From: Prostheceraeus crozeri
Taxonomy: Eukaryota > Platyhelminthes > Polycladida > Euryleptidae
Assembly (NCBI GenBank): GCA_907163375.1
Contig: CAJQUW010002177.1
Location: 62,001 to 126,000, forward strand
Direction of reading: 5' to 3'
Length of the DNA stretch: 64,000 bases
Both the position numbers and the translations under genes were made by a program. Under the pieces are notes generated by a model that was not told the DNA's origin, did no database searches, and saw nothing but the letters and a program-made list of their open reading frames with translations. Shown in pieces: positions 50,641-62,431 of this stretch (position 1 is the first letter of the stretch; the number at the start of each line of letters is the position of its first letter).

Positions 50641-51705
50641 CGGATTGGGGTGATATACGCGAGGTGTGATCTTCCCGAAGATGGCGCGCTCTGCATCTGA
50701 GATGAAACCTCAGTTGTTTGAATGTGGCACAATGACATTTCGTGTAGCCCCAACAGAGTGTCGCATTAGCGCTTTGTTTCGCCTGATGCTCAGCTAGTGT
50801 ATTCAAAGCATGTACACTGTACAATGAATGTGAATGACCTGCGGGTGGGCTGGAACACTTCACCAAAGTTCAGCGACTGCAATACTGAATTCGTTTCCAG
50901 AAACACATCCATACTCAGATCTGTGTCTGCAGCGCCAATCCTTCCCATAATGAGGCGCGTAAGGCAAAGCGGCTTTCTATGGCATGCTCTCATCCGGCGA
51001 CATTACCGGCGTTACTGGTCATTTCTCTTTCACAAGCTGCACAGCCCCTAGCCCACCTGGACAACATTGGCAACCGGCTCTGCTTCCACAGCTTCATCAT
51101 ATTTACAGTAGCGTCCCACCCACCCAATCCAACCATTCTATTCAATCTCTTAGTCTACAGCAGCACTCCCAGTACATATGACTGCATTTTCGCGCTGCTC
51201 AGGTGGTATGCAGACTATAAGTGGCTTCATCGTTTTGCTAAAGCTGTTGATGCCTGTATTGACTTTGTGCACCACTCCGGAGGATTACTTGATTATTGGC
51301 GTGAACCAAATCACTGTGGCGAATATTACGCCCATCCCTTGCTGAGCCAGAAGTTCATTATGCTAAGGAAGTGGTTATTCATTTCGTAGTGTGGATGTTG
51401 TGCTTGTTTCTCGGCAGCATGGTATCATGGATTGTGTTAGAATGGAAATGGCGTCCAAATGGTTTACTCTATCCTAACGCAGCCGAGATGCATCATGCTT
51501 AACAAACTCAGTGCCGCACCAAAAGAGTAGGACGAGGCGGAAACGCTGCCGTGAGTGATCAATGCGGTCTTTTCGAAGGTCTCAGCAAAACTGCGACGGA
51601 TGACTCCACCCAGCAACGAGGAGCGGTAGGTAGTGCCAAAGATGTATTCACCCGGAAGGTCGTGTCAACAGTCCGCCAACTATGCCACCGCAGGCAAGGC
51701 GAAAT

Positions 51706-51843
51706 ATGACTGCTCACCAGAAAAGACTACGCTGGTTAGTGAAGCCTGGCATCAGTGTGGCCAGTCAACTGCGATTGTTGAGTCAAAAGGGCGGTTTCCT
51801 CTCCGCTTTACTGCCAGTGATTGCTGGGGCAGTTGTAACATAA
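51706..51843 (+). CDS. 45-residue basic/hydrophobic protein, PX-like
   Basis: A complete small frame: MTAHQKRLRWLVKPG, then a QKGGFLSALLPVIAGAVV tail. The RRLLxQKGGFLxALLxPI layout resembles short basic core-type proteins encoded by Polinton-like elements. The call rests on pattern memory only. Confidence 0.4.
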   Translation: MTAHQKRLRWLVKPGISVASQLRLLSQKGGFLSALLPVIAGAVVT

Positions 51844-51859
51844 TCACTTTCGCTTGACA

Positions 51860-52626
51860 AAGCCATATCAATTGAGTCGAAAATGATAGTGCACAAATCA
51901 AATAATTGCTTTTGATTCCATATTTACTTCATTTTGGTTTCCTGTCCACATGAAACAATGTAAACATCAACGACCACTAACATGAAATACACACACAAGA
52001 ACGAAATAAACAGTTAATTGTTGAATTTCACACATGATCCACCGTCATAGTCATGCATACGATCATTTACCACATTATAATAAATAATTCTTAAAAAAAA
52101 TTCAGCACTCCTGAAGATCTGAATGGAGCATTTGACTTTCTCAATGTCTTCAAGTCATCAACCAGCCCAAGAGGTGGATCGTTCGACGTTGCTTCATTAT
52201 AAGTTCTGATGAAATAAAAAACGTCTTTTCAAAAATTGATTTGAAAGGAAGCCCTTCATTTTCATAAATCCCCCTTGACGCTCTAACCGTTCTCTGAAAT
52301 GCAGTAATTGAACTGAATAAAATGAAGCATCATATGCAGAGTCATTGCAATGCCGATTCTACACTTGCATGAGCCAAATTGATACATCATCAATCAAAAA
52401 ATAAAAACATGACTGTGGTGTTGATGTACTTCTCCGGTTTGCACGGAATTTTGTATGTAGCTGGAATGTGCACATCATGTCTATTATGTCACAATATTTG
52501 TAGCGAGTGCCTTAAATTTGTAGATTTATAGGTTCGTAGATTAATCTGAGCGCGTGTAGGAAGTTCCATATAATCTATACAAATACTGTAATGCAATTTC
52601 TGTCAACAACAGAAACAACTTCTTAC
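51860..52626. other. Intron 5' side next to the 52.7-kb exon, nothing recognised
   Basis: AT-rich intronic DNA without a recognisable element. Confidence 0.45.
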
Positions 52627-52838
52627 CACTTCTTCGTCGTCATCAGGTTTCACCGATTTATCGAATGCGTATGGGACAAAGTACATTTGACTGTAGGCAT
52701 GGACGTCATAGAACAATTTAATTCGACCTTTCATAGCAGCAGACATAGCAAAATCTCGAACAACCTGTGTGCATGGTTCTGAGAAAGGAGAAAGTCCGGG
52801 ATAGGAGGTGTCACATGGGTTGCTACTAGCTCCTTTGA
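52627..52838 (-). CDS. M14 zinc carboxypeptidase, internal exon with zinc-ligand His
   Basis: 212 nt, acceptor CATTTCAG and donor GTAAGA. Two bases complete a Val codon from the previous exon, then KGASSNPCDTSYPGLSPFSEPCTQVV...GRIKLFYDVHAYSQMYFVPYAFDKSVKPDDDEEV. GASxxPCxxxYxGxxPFSEP and DxHxYxQ are the family signatures; the His of DVHAYSQ is the third zinc ligand (His196 in CPA). Ends in phase 0, matching the next exon. Confidence 0.92.
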
Positions 52839-53299
52839 CTGAAATGTAATCATGTAATCATTCAACTGTGTATTTCAAAGAGTAAGGACATAATAGATAT
52901 AGTGACAACTCAAAAAAGTGCTAAAGGTGGAATTCAAATGACACGACTGTAATGAGTCACGACTGCAACCGTTTTCATATCGCTATTATTTCATTATCTG
53001 TGTTATGGTGAAGCGACGAGCGTCAACTGCTCTCCAGGAAGAAGAAGTTTAAGAAGAAACAATGGTCCTTGTTGCAAATATGAAAAGAAGAGAATATCCA
53101 TGAACTTTATACGAAAAGAGAAGTCGAAGGATTTCAATGTATTCTAATAGAAAGGCATTTGATGAAAGTTGAAGCAATGTTTCACCATAATATTGTCCAA
53201 TACAATCTTATACAATCTTGTATATGTGCAAACCAATATAATACAATGAAATACGTGCATTGTGCAATGTACTCTGTATTATATACATGCATACATTGC

Positions 53300-53301
<2 letters not shown>
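52839..53301. other. Intronic spacer, nothing recognised
   Basis: AT-rich; no element seen. Confidence 0.4.

Positions 53302-53361
<60 letters not shown>
53302..53361. repeat. (TA)n microsatellite
   Basis: About 29 uninterrupted TA units, followed by GTATATATAC. Confidence 0.97.
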
Positions 53362-53371
<10 letters not shown>

Positions 53372-53608
53372 ATGTAGTATGTAACACAATATTGTACCTT
53401 TTACTGTCTCTGATTGAATTGTCCCGGGACAAGTGGTCCTCAATTTTATAACTATATATAGTTATATATAAAGATTATTTGTTGGTAAATTTTTATTTGT
53501 AGTTTTGGCATTTGTAGATTCAAACTACAAATCTGTAATGGTCGATCTTTGATCACATGGAAAAGAAGATGATAATGGTACAATAAAGAAATTTAACATT
53601 GAAAAGTT

Positions 53609-54005
53609 GGTGCTTCTATTCTTTTACCCCCCCCACATTTTTGTTGTTGACACCCGCGAGTATTGCATCGTCAAAAAGCGCTGAGTGTGTAAAATTCCTC
53701 TGCTTTGTAGAAAATTCACAGCACTTGCTTTGCCGTTCACTGTAGCTGCCTATGGTAGCTGCAGTGTAGACAACAATTCCACGAAGTTCTTGTATTCTAA
53801 CTAAGTATCCAAGGGAGCAATCCCTTATCCCAGGGTTCAAGTAAGACTTCTCAGTGGTGTTGTGTTATCACTCAGTGACAGATCAAGTCTATTCTGAATC
53901 CAATGTGACTAAGTTTGACGAAATTCGATGAATTTTGAAACATTGGAAAAGGGGTAAAAATGTCCACCGTCAAGGGAAAATGTGGGGGGGAGGAATAGAA
54001 GTACC
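53609..54005. mobile_element. Foldback MITE with CCCCCC-containing inverted ends (about 400 bp)
   Basis: Left end GGTGCTTCTATTC...ACCCCCCCCACATTTT and right end AAAATGTGGGGGGG...GAATAGAAGTACC are inverted, imperfect copies. The interior is noncoding. Confidence 0.65.
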
Positions 54006-54181
54006 GAAAGATTTTACTATTTTCAGTCTTTATTCCAGCATCTAAAAGATGAATTTGATGACTGACTTCTCATATTCTCTAAATTAATGTACGTGAACAT
54101 TAACGCTGTCAACGATGTGCTCATGGTTTTAACTTCAAAGACAGACATGTTAGCAGGCTTACAACTTAGATCAGATATTAG

Positions 54182-54430
54182 TTAGAATTTACGAATATGC
54201 TTAAAATTGGTATTAAAGAGCAAAAACAACAAATTTCTACCTAGTGCTTTCATTAAATCAGAAATTTCTCTCCATACATTGTCACGTATGACCTTGTGAT
54301 GTGAATTTTTGCATAAGGATGTTGATGCGATAACTACTAATTCAATCAACTTCGCATGATCCATTGTCTTTCTTTTCCTGTCTCCGTGATGAGTCACTAA
54401 GCAGTTACGAGTCGCGTCGACTATTACCAA
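54182..54430 (-). pseudogene. MADF-like domain fragment (possible Harbinger accessory protein)
   Basis: The minus-strand frame MDHAKLIELVVIASTSLCKNSHHKVIRDNVWREISDLMKALG has the MADF/Myb-like spacing (LIxLV...sh..y+...+dnvWreI...L). Such proteins accompany Harbinger transposases. The adjoining 54440-54620 has GACGCGTCGAC-type palindromic words that may be element ends. No transposase seen. Confidence 0.45.
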
Positions 54431-54629
54431 CTGACTGCTTCCGAAGTGGCTGGAGTCGCGTGCTTAGAGTCGTGTTGATGTAGACGCGTCGACTGTACAA
54501 CTAGAGACGCGTGATTCGAAACGGGGTCATTGGATACAATGGAAAACAGTGGAAGATGAGAGCCGCGCGTCACGAGTCGCACGGTTAGAGTCGCTTCTGT
54601 CGCGTTATTCGAATTCGACCTTAACATGC

Positions 54630-55173
54630 AGCAAAAAAAGAATCCTGAAAGATCTAGTCTCTACGGCCGGATTATGTTCCTGAAGTCTAAAAGAAGATTT
54701 GATAAATTTTAGAAAGGTGAACTTGCAAAAAATCCTGTCAGTGGTGGCTTTGGCGAGTGCTCTTCATGCTCAGTATGACATAGTAATTGTCTCATTCCCC
54801 ACACTTATCCTCTTAAATAAAGAATTTATTATTATTACTAAATAGGTGTTCTAAATAATAAGAAAGTTAACATTTTGCATCAACAAACCATAAACTTCAT
54901 TGCAGCACCATCTTTCAAACTTTCATTACATTCAACTACCATTCAATTCTGTGATGATATACCATGAGGTCGCACTCAATTAAGATTCATTAAGTAGCTA
55001 GCTTATTCCAAAACATTCCGAGGAAAGCATGCAAGTCAATTCGTAATACATCTCAAACTTATATAATAGCGAAAACTGCAGATGACGAATTCCATAGCCA
55101 TTTCATCGACGAAAAGCTCAAGTTACAAGTATAGCTATTCTCGACCGAATAGCGGCAGCTGATTGGATGGCAG
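54630..55173. other. Intronic spacer, nothing recognised
   Basis: No frame, splice-bounded exon or element end found. Confidence 0.4.
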
Positions 55174-55189
55174 CCCAGTAAACATGTGA

Positions 55190-55440
55190 CGTCAGCGGGA
55201 TGTCATGACGACGTCATTCCAGGATGGCCCACGTACGTCTTATTTGACAGTAAAAAAGACGTCACAGCGGAAGCATCACAGGACGTCAGTATGACATCCC
55301 GCCGGGACATCCCACGTACGTCACAGCGGAACTCTCACAGGACGTCAGTCTGACATCCCGCCGGGACATCCAACGTACGTCTTCAAAGTGCTCCTACGAG
55401 ACGTCCTAATGAGTCACTTGACATCGTGACAGACATCCCA
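55190..55440. repeat. Subterminal tandem repeats with GACGTC and CCGCCGGGACATCC words
   Basis: Two clear copies of a unit of about 75 bp (ACGTCACAGCGGAA...CATCCCGCCGGGACATCC), with looser copies around them. Confidence 0.8.
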
Positions 55441-56390
55441 TTACCATACTTAAAACTAGTTTCAATCATTTACCCAATTATGAAGATAACGAAAACATTG
55501 GAATCATCTGTGGATAATTATATTTTCGCAAATTATCTAAGTATTTCTGTTTGCATACACGTTCCACTTGAGACAAAAGCAGACGCTGATAAATCACGGA
55601 TCCTTCTTCGATATTCCATTGACCTTCTGTAAGCACGACGTACCTGAAGTAAGAAACAGCAAAATTTTCATTAGATCACAGAAATTACATAACACGTAGG
55701 CATACATATACAACGCTAAAAAAAGAGAAATCACTATATTAGAATATCAATATCTAATATGATGAAATTGCTCATCAGAGGTATCGAAATGCATGCCTAT
55801 TGAATTTGAGTCACCGTAGAGAAGATGCTTCGACATGTAGGCATATAGGGCCTACATTGAATATGAACAATATATAATTCTGTATAGTTCGTAAAATTTC
55901 TTTCACTGACATGAGGCACAACTAATCCAAAATAAAAGTTTCTTCATGCTTGTTGCCTAAAATCTAGAGGCTATCGAAGCTAAATTATAAATTGAAGACA
56001 TAATTAGAAACTAAAATTTAAAAAAACATCATACATTTTAAAATTCACATTGTCATTATATTTTGAATGCATGCAATGCTCTGCATCTGGACAGGGACAC
56101 TGTTTTTGATATATTTTTGATTTTTGACCATCTTCGGATATTTATCGCCTATAAAATTAGATCATGAATTTTAACATGATTTTGCATTAATACTGTACAA
56201 CCCAATAAAATTTGACATTCGTATGATGAGAGAATTCCTTGTTTAGATAGTATTTCCTCTGTTTTTCAAGCAAATGCGGGACAAGCGACCATCATCTTCC
56301 GGCTATAATTTATTTACACACAATTAATTGCACAATCATGATAAAATTAATCATCATAATTATCAATAAATAAAAAAAGCCAGTAGATTT

Positions 56391-56650
56391 ATTTTGATAA
56401 AATTAAAAACTAATTCTTGCACAATGTCTTTCGCAGACTCTTATTCAAGTGCAAACGTTGACTGAATATACAATACAAAATCTAAAATCATATAAGCCTA
56501 CTTCTGCAGTAATATATCTATGAACAATCCTTTTGTTCATAGATTCATTGCTGTAGAAGTATGATTTCATATTCAATCCTGCATGTTTGCACTTGAATAA
56601 GAATGAACGAAATGCATTGTGCAAGAATTAGTTTTTAATTTTATCAAAAT
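56391..56650. mobile_element. Foldback element (260 bp) inside the 4-kb element
   Basis: Arms of about 120 bp begin ATTTTGATAAAATTAAAAAC and end with the complement; the centre is GAACAATCCTTTTGTTC. Looser pairing extends to about 56371-56671. Confidence 0.75.
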
Positions 56651-58479
56651 GAATTTAGTGTCTTTATTTATAAACTGAGTAAAGGGGAATCATTTTTTAG
56701 ACATCATAATTATCATCAAATAATAAACGTTTTGATCTATTTGCAACATAATACGAAACATAACGTTTTATTATAATTAAATCGAATATAGGCCTATTTT
56801 ATGTAGCCCAGAATGAGTTGCTAACCTTACAAATATGCAAATTATAATGCAGTATTGTTATGTTTGCAACCATTTCATAAAAATCCAGGCTAGCAAAAAA
56901 TACATTGCATCCGATACATTCATGAGCAAAAACAAATTATTTATTTATTCATTTTCGCAATAATTGATAACATTCAACAAAATAAGCTTATTTGAATATT
57001 TCAACAAAACTTATGTATGTGCATGCATTACGATATTGCAAACTGATATGTGTGACGTACAGTCGTCCAATTATTCAAATATACAGTAGAATCATAATCA
57101 TTATCTAGATTTTCTTAATAAGCTTATATACCTGTGCCTTACATTATTACATTGTTACAGTACATTTAAATCATTCACTTACGTAAAAAATCAATGCACA
57201 ATCATAACATTTTGATCGTCAAAATGGTTGCCTATGCATTGTCATTTATAATCCTATGGTACAAACTTCAGTATTTTGCAGAAAACTTTAAGTATTATAT
57301 TGATGATCACACAACAGTTCAATAACAGGAAGATGAAAATGTTCGAATAGCAGCGTTTCTTTTTAAGCATGGCAAAATGTATGTAAAGCCTCTAATTATG
57401 GTAAATTATCGTCGGTGGGGGGAATTAATCTGATTCCAATTCGAGAGCCACGAAATTTGAAACAAATTAATTGATATCAGATGATGCCATGTTTTATGGA
57501 CAATTAAAATGATTTCTCTTTTATTTTTGCGATTTCATGAATTAGCTTCAACATTTATAATAATTTCGTGAAAATATGCTTATAACTAATCCAGTGCGTA
57601 TAGTTAATTCACTTAAACTTAATAAGAAATGAAAAGAGTAAACATCTCACCTGTAAACTCCGGCAATTGATGATATCAATCATCGAAAAACATTTTGTTG
57701 TACTGCATTAGACTATTTTCTTGTCAGAGATCACGAGATGACATTCGAAGCCCTGGTTTTCAGCGACTAATGTAGGAGATAAAGTCAAGTCACTAAATAT
57801 GAGGTGAACCAAATCACAAGATGTTTTGTAGGATGATAAAGGCAAAAGCTTAGTCGTCAACTGCTGGTCTGCAACTTGAAAATAGAAATGATCTGTGAAT
57901 TGATTGTGGTGGTCGAATATGGGTGGTGGATTTAAGTTCCTCCAAATGTCCAAAGGAAAGGTGCCCGAGGCGTCGTTTAAGAAAGTTTGGTCTAAGTCGT
58001 AGACTTATCACTAATACCGTATCGCAAAACATGAATCACGTTCGATGCGCAGTGCGAGTAACATGAATGAAATGGAGGACTGCTTGCACGTTTCCTCTCG
58101 CTGTCATGTGATTATCGATAGTGACGCGTTGATTGAGGCTCATTCGCCCAGGCGGCAGTAGGGAAATAATCTGTGCGCAGTTCTCCTCTATTCAGAAATG
58201 AAGTACGAGTGCTGCACTTAATGACGTGACCGCCAACGCTGGGATGCTTGTAAATCATCGAAAGACAGACTCATTCCATGCAACGAGTACGGGCACGAAT
58301 GAATCCGAAAAAAAGATCCGATGAATTATGATATTGAACTATTGCAATTACAAGTATTCTATTGCAACTGCAATCGCAAAATTGGGATTCATTAAATGCC
58401 CTGCGATAAACATGAATCCTATTAATAAGAAATGCATGGGTAGAAATTAGTGATGAATTTTTACATTATGTTATTTTCG

Positions 58480-58930
58480 AAGATACATCGATTTTAGATA
58501 AAAACAAAGCAGAAAACAGATTGATGGGAGAATAAGAAATAGAAGAAGAAAAAGAAGAGCTGATAAGGAAACAGAAGAATAAAAGGAAGATAAATGAGAG
58601 AAATGAGGAGACAGAGTAGAGGAGGAAGAATGAGAAATCAAGAGAAAGGAGAGGAGGAAAAAGAGAAGTGAGAAGAGATATGGAAGAAGAAGAGAAATGT
58701 TGAATTGGAACAAGAGAAGAAAATGAAGAGAAGTGGGGAGAAATAAAAGAGGAGGAAGAAAAGAATTGAGTTGAGAGATGAATAGAAATAGGGAGAAAGA
58801 GAAGAGGAAAGAAGAAGAGAAATTAAGCTATAACAGAGAATCATTATCAGAAGAAAAAGTATCAGGAAAAGCGAGGAGAGAGATAAAGTGAGTGAGAGAG
58901 CGAGAGTTCGAGAATAGAAATTAAAAAAGA
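58480..58930 (+). repeat. Polypurine tract (about 450 bp)
   Basis: Almost all A and G on the plus strand (GAAGAAG, GAGAAATGAGGAG words) with rare interruptions. The long minus-strand frames here are Ser/Leu/Phe-rich artefacts of the composition. Confidence 0.9.
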
Positions 58931-59186
58931 TAGTCCCAAAACTTAGTGCAATTAAGTGGAAATCATTCATCATAGCGTAAACGTCATAATTTCATGACTC
59001 ATCGTCGTTGTGGCTCATTGATCATGTTCGTGATCACACTTTGGATGTCACAGTGACGTCATATAAAGGCGGTCATTCTGACGTCTTTGATGGGAGGTCA
59101 CTGTGACATCCCGCTCTGGTCATAGACGTCTCAGACGCATGATGACATCAATGGGACGTCGCAATGACGTCACAATGTTTACTGGG

Positions 59187-59279
59187 AGGCTGCGGACTGA
59201 CGGTACAATGAGATATCTCCAGTCTAAGCAAGTTTAGTGAAATGCAGAGTAAATGTTAATAAAAAGATTAATGAGGTTA
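59187..59279. other. Short spacer between two elements
   Basis: No feature recognised. Confidence 0.4.
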
Positions 59280-59686
59280 TGGTTTATCTCCCCCCGCGTT
59301 TTCAAATTTGTCTAAAATCCGTAAAAATGAACCAACCGTCACAAAACTTCAGAGACACGTACTTAATCATAGGCTATTTTCTACACCAGACCGAATCCCT
59401 TCCTTTAGTAGCCTATACCTAAGTTGAAAAATGTGTGGCAAGAGGCAGAGAGAACAATGCACACTCGAGTAACAATAATGCGTCGAACAAGCGAAGTCAG
59501 ATCAAGCTGCTGATATCGCTACACTTCACGTTATCGTCTCTAATTCAAAAAATACTTGTCCGATTTGGACATATTTTGGCATGTGAGTAGAAAATATGCT
59601 TAAGTACTTGTCTATGAAGTTTAGTGACGGTTGGTTCATTTTTACGGATTTTAGACAAATTTGAAAACGCGGGGGGAGATAACCCA
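59280..59686. mobile_element. Tc1/mariner-type MITE with TA duplication (407 bp)
   Basis: Inverted arms of about 87 bp: TGGTTTATCTCCCCCCGCG at the left and CGCGGGGGGAGATAACCCA at the right, flanked by TA on both sides (59278-59279, 59687-59688). The interior of about 230 bp has no frame. Confidence 0.8.
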
Positions 59687-59688
59687 TA

Positions 59689-60085
59689 AGTACCAAAATG
59701 AGATTGAACTTTTGTTCGGAAAATCGGATTAATGTACTTTTGTACGCATGAATCAAAAACTTCATATTGATTGTTAAACACTTGGAATTTCCGCTTAATA
59801 CCAAAAATCTGATGAGCATGACCTAATAGAAAAGCATGGAGCCGTCACTGATTCCTGTGTTTACATACTATCTTGATACCAGAGATTTTAATATCCACGT
59901 GGTATGAACCTTCTAAACATCACATAGAATGAAACGTCTTTGATAAGAATCCTATATATTTATCTTGAAAGAAAATTAAGTTGATTACTGATTTAATTTC
60001 ATGAATAGCTTCATACGAAAATCTGAAAACTTTCCCGTTTCTTGGCACAATTGTTGAGCTTCGCTGAAAATTGAGGGAAAAGCGA
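59689..60085. other. Intronic spacer, nothing recognised
   Basis: No element ends or exons seen. Confidence 0.4.
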
Positions 60086-60204
60086 TGACATGATCGGAAA
60101 GTCCCATCTTTCGTTAGTAGCAAAACTCAATGTTAGGTTAGTTTGAACAAACCCAAGCATTGAGTTTTGCTACCAACAGCAGAGGGGACCTTCCGATCAT
60201 GTCA
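60086..60204. repeat. Inverted repeat of 119 bp
   Basis: TGACATGATCGGAAAGTCCC...GCAAAACTCAATG and CATTGAGTTTTGC...CCTTCCGATCATGTCA, spacer about 25 bp. Small foldback. Confidence 0.8.
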
Positions 60205-60980
60205 ATTTTCGAGCTTGCTAACTCAGATAATGCTATATGGATCTGCTACGTCTACGCTTATCGAAATTTGTCAACATGTTCAATTGTTTTGTCATGCCCT
60301 TTTTCTCTTTCTCATAATTGACTTTTTCTTTAATCAAAGCGTCTTTCATAAGTATAAAGTTATCATTGCAGTCACTGTGGCACGAATACTTTAAACATGT
60401 GAAATCAACTGATGCTAGAAAAAAATTGAAAGTTATATAACTGGCAAAAACTATGAATTATGTCAGTCACATTAGCTATAAATCTAAAAAATATAAAAGT
60501 GGAACTATCTGATATCGGACAATTTTACAAAGATATAACCATGGATTTGTATCTCTGAAATCCGAAGCATATTAACACATAATCATACATGTAAAAATAC
60601 ATGTACAATAATGAACAATTTTCATGTATGCACTATTTTCATGTATGCACTATAAGTGCAGAATAAAGTGAAAGGCAGCTAAAATTCATGGAATATGCAT
60701 CATGATATAAAAGAAAGATTGCCGCTCCCTTCACAACCCTTCATTAAGGGTTTTCCCACTACTATGCATGTACGTACTGAGATCTCGGGAAACTGAAGAA
60801 AACATCATTGGGATTTTTTTGTTGAATCTGCCTATTCGACGCACTATGACGCCACACATGATCATTGCTCTCTGTCATTACTTATTATATAAGAGGTAAA
60901 AACTCATGTCCAGTGTCAAAATTCGACTTCACAGACGTCCTTAATGTGTAGAAGTAAAGTAGACTGGTAAATTAACTTAC
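60205..60980. other. Intronic spacer, nothing recognised
   Basis: AT-rich DNA; one short duplicated TTTTCATGTATGCACTAT word at about 60620-60655. Confidence 0.4.
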
Positions 60981-61068
60981 CTACGTGATGAGCATTAAAG
61001 TTCCTATTTGGATCTACACCAACACAGGCATCTGTAATTGGACGTCGGTTTTTTCTCCAATTTCGAGT
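60981..61068 (-). CDS. M14 zinc carboxypeptidase, exon with substrate-binding Asn-Arg
   Basis: 88 nt, acceptor CTATGCAG and donor GTAAGT. Encodes TRNWRKNRRPITDACVGVDPNRNFNAHHV plus one base. The RxWRKNRxP...CxGVDxNRNF signature includes the Asn-Arg pair (144-145 in CPA) that binds the peptide carboxylate. It joins in phase to 52838-52627 (Val codon split 1+2). The preceding exon, with the HxxE zinc site, was not found in the window. Confidence 0.9.
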
Positions 61069-61391
61069 CTGCATAGAAAATTTGATTGAACTTAAAAATG
61101 ATCAACGAATACATATTCTTTATGCAATGTATGTCAAAATATGCATGTAAACCTTTTAATTTACTTCCATTATGATCAATTTCTAAATTGTAGCCTTGAT
61201 ATAACTGTAATCATGTAATGATTCTACCCAACTTGAGAGCCTGACAGCGCCGGCTTCCTGATTGGAATAAAATCAACATTAACACAGCGAGATGTCAACA
61301 ACTCAAAAGGACCGATAGACGGAACAGCTCAAGCTACCAGACAATACTAATTTCTTTTGGACACTCAATGCAGTGGCGGAAGCAGTTAATC
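61069..61391. other. Intronic DNA upstream of the 61.0-kb exon
   Basis: Nothing recognised; part of the intron leading to upstream exons. Confidence 0.4.
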
Positions 61392-62431
61392 CAGTGGTTC
61401 TCAAATGCAGGGTCGCGACCCCAAGTGGGGTCGCAGTGACCAATTCGTGGGGTCGCGAGATACGCTTGGGGTCGCTGGGGGTCTCGGGGTCAATTTCTGT
61501 ACCTAATGATATAATCTTTGCAGGCCCGGCCGATGCTGGATGAGGATCCGTTCTCATGAAATTAAGAGCTGATGTTATTATCAGTTCTGGTGTGGCAGCA
61601 CTGCTTCAAATGGTATGTCTATGCGAGCATCTCCAATCCAGTTGATTTCTTTCAAAATATCACCGCATAGACACCAGTTTACTCACTCACACGAACAATG
61701 TAGGCCTATAAGTAAATCAGCTGATGTGGTATATTCATAACTTTGTTCGTACGTGTGACGCTGTTGGTTGCTATTTGCGCTAACTCAGCGAGACTTTTTA
61801 AATTTAAACTATCGCATTCTGCAACCGGTCTCTGATCATCGAATATTTCCTTAAGTCTTCCGTGACACATCAGTGGTTCAATCTTTCCAGTGACCTTCGT
61901 TATATGTGTGTGAGCATGAACCACTAGAAGGAGAAGGACGCTTCACCTCTGTCAGCTGTGACCAACAGTAGGCACATGCAAACGCATTATATGAACGGGA
62001 GAAAATGAAAGTATTTGTACATGAATTGCTCTATCTTTTGAACCACCTGCCCGATTGATTTCATATTTGAAATACTGATGATTCAGGGTGCGAGGCAGGT
62101 TTCTCACATATTGTGCAAGCAAAGACTAAGTACCGATCACGCATTACTGATGCCCATCTTTTTGACTGTTTGGTTTGTTCTCTAAGAACTTATGAACCTC
62201 GCTACGAGCACATCGTGCGTTTATCGAAATAATGTTTTTTGTTATTAGTTAATAGTTATTTGTTGTAATTATCATTTGAGTCCGACTTAATTCAAGTCTG
62301 TTTCAGTAATATAACATGTATAGCGATAACTGACTGTTTTTGAAATATAGTTCTTTTAAAGCCCATGGGGTCGCGATTAGATGAGCTATGGCGGAAATGG
62401 GGTCGGCTAAAAAAATCGGTGAGAACCACTG
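61392..62431. mobile_element. hAT-like non-autonomous element (1.0 kb)
   Basis: Ends CAGTGGTTCTCAAA and GTGAGAACCACTG are inverted and match the common hAT terminus CAGTGGTTCTCAA. Subterminal GGGGTCGC words occur at both ends. The 8-bp flanks (AGTTAATC and TTCTATGT) do not match, so the insertion is old or an end has changed. No transposase frame. Confidence 0.75.

Larger units (their letters stand above)
49200..51850. mobile_element. GC-richer virus-like remnant (deoxynucleoside-kinase-like and PX-like pieces)
   Basis: The segment differs in base composition from its surroundings and holds several short coding-like pieces on both strands: 49529-49807 and 49894-50121 (plus, unrecognised, the second with a basic KRKAKSRKR start), a kinase-like piece (50389-50640, minus) and a 45-codon gene (51706-51843, plus). 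This mix suggests an old insertion of a DNA virus or Polinton-like element. It is broken, with many breaks. No terminal repeats were found; the boundaries are guesses. Confidence 0.45.
55174..59186. mobile_element. DNA element with CCCAGTAAACA ends and GACGTC-rich subterminal arrays (4.0 kb)
   Basis: Left end CCCAGTAAACATGTGACGTC and right end GACGTCACAATGTTTACTGGG are inverted copies of about 21 bp. Inside both ends are tandem GACGTC / GACATCCC words (55190-55440 and 59045-59175). The 4013-bp interior has no transposase I can read; it holds a foldback element (56391-56650) and a polypurine tract (58480-58930). Probably a non-autonomous DNA transposon. Family unknown; flanks AG/AG could be a 2-bp duplication. 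Confidence 0.65.

Noticed and set aside
57708-57953. Minus-strand frame considered as a carboxypeptidase propeptide exon
   Set aside because: It lies downstream of the 61.0-kb exon in gene order, inside the 4-kb transposon, and lacks in-phase splice sites.
58471-58973. Two minus-strand Ser/Leu/Phe-rich frames looking like membrane proteins
   Set aside because: Products of the polypurine tract composition, not genes.
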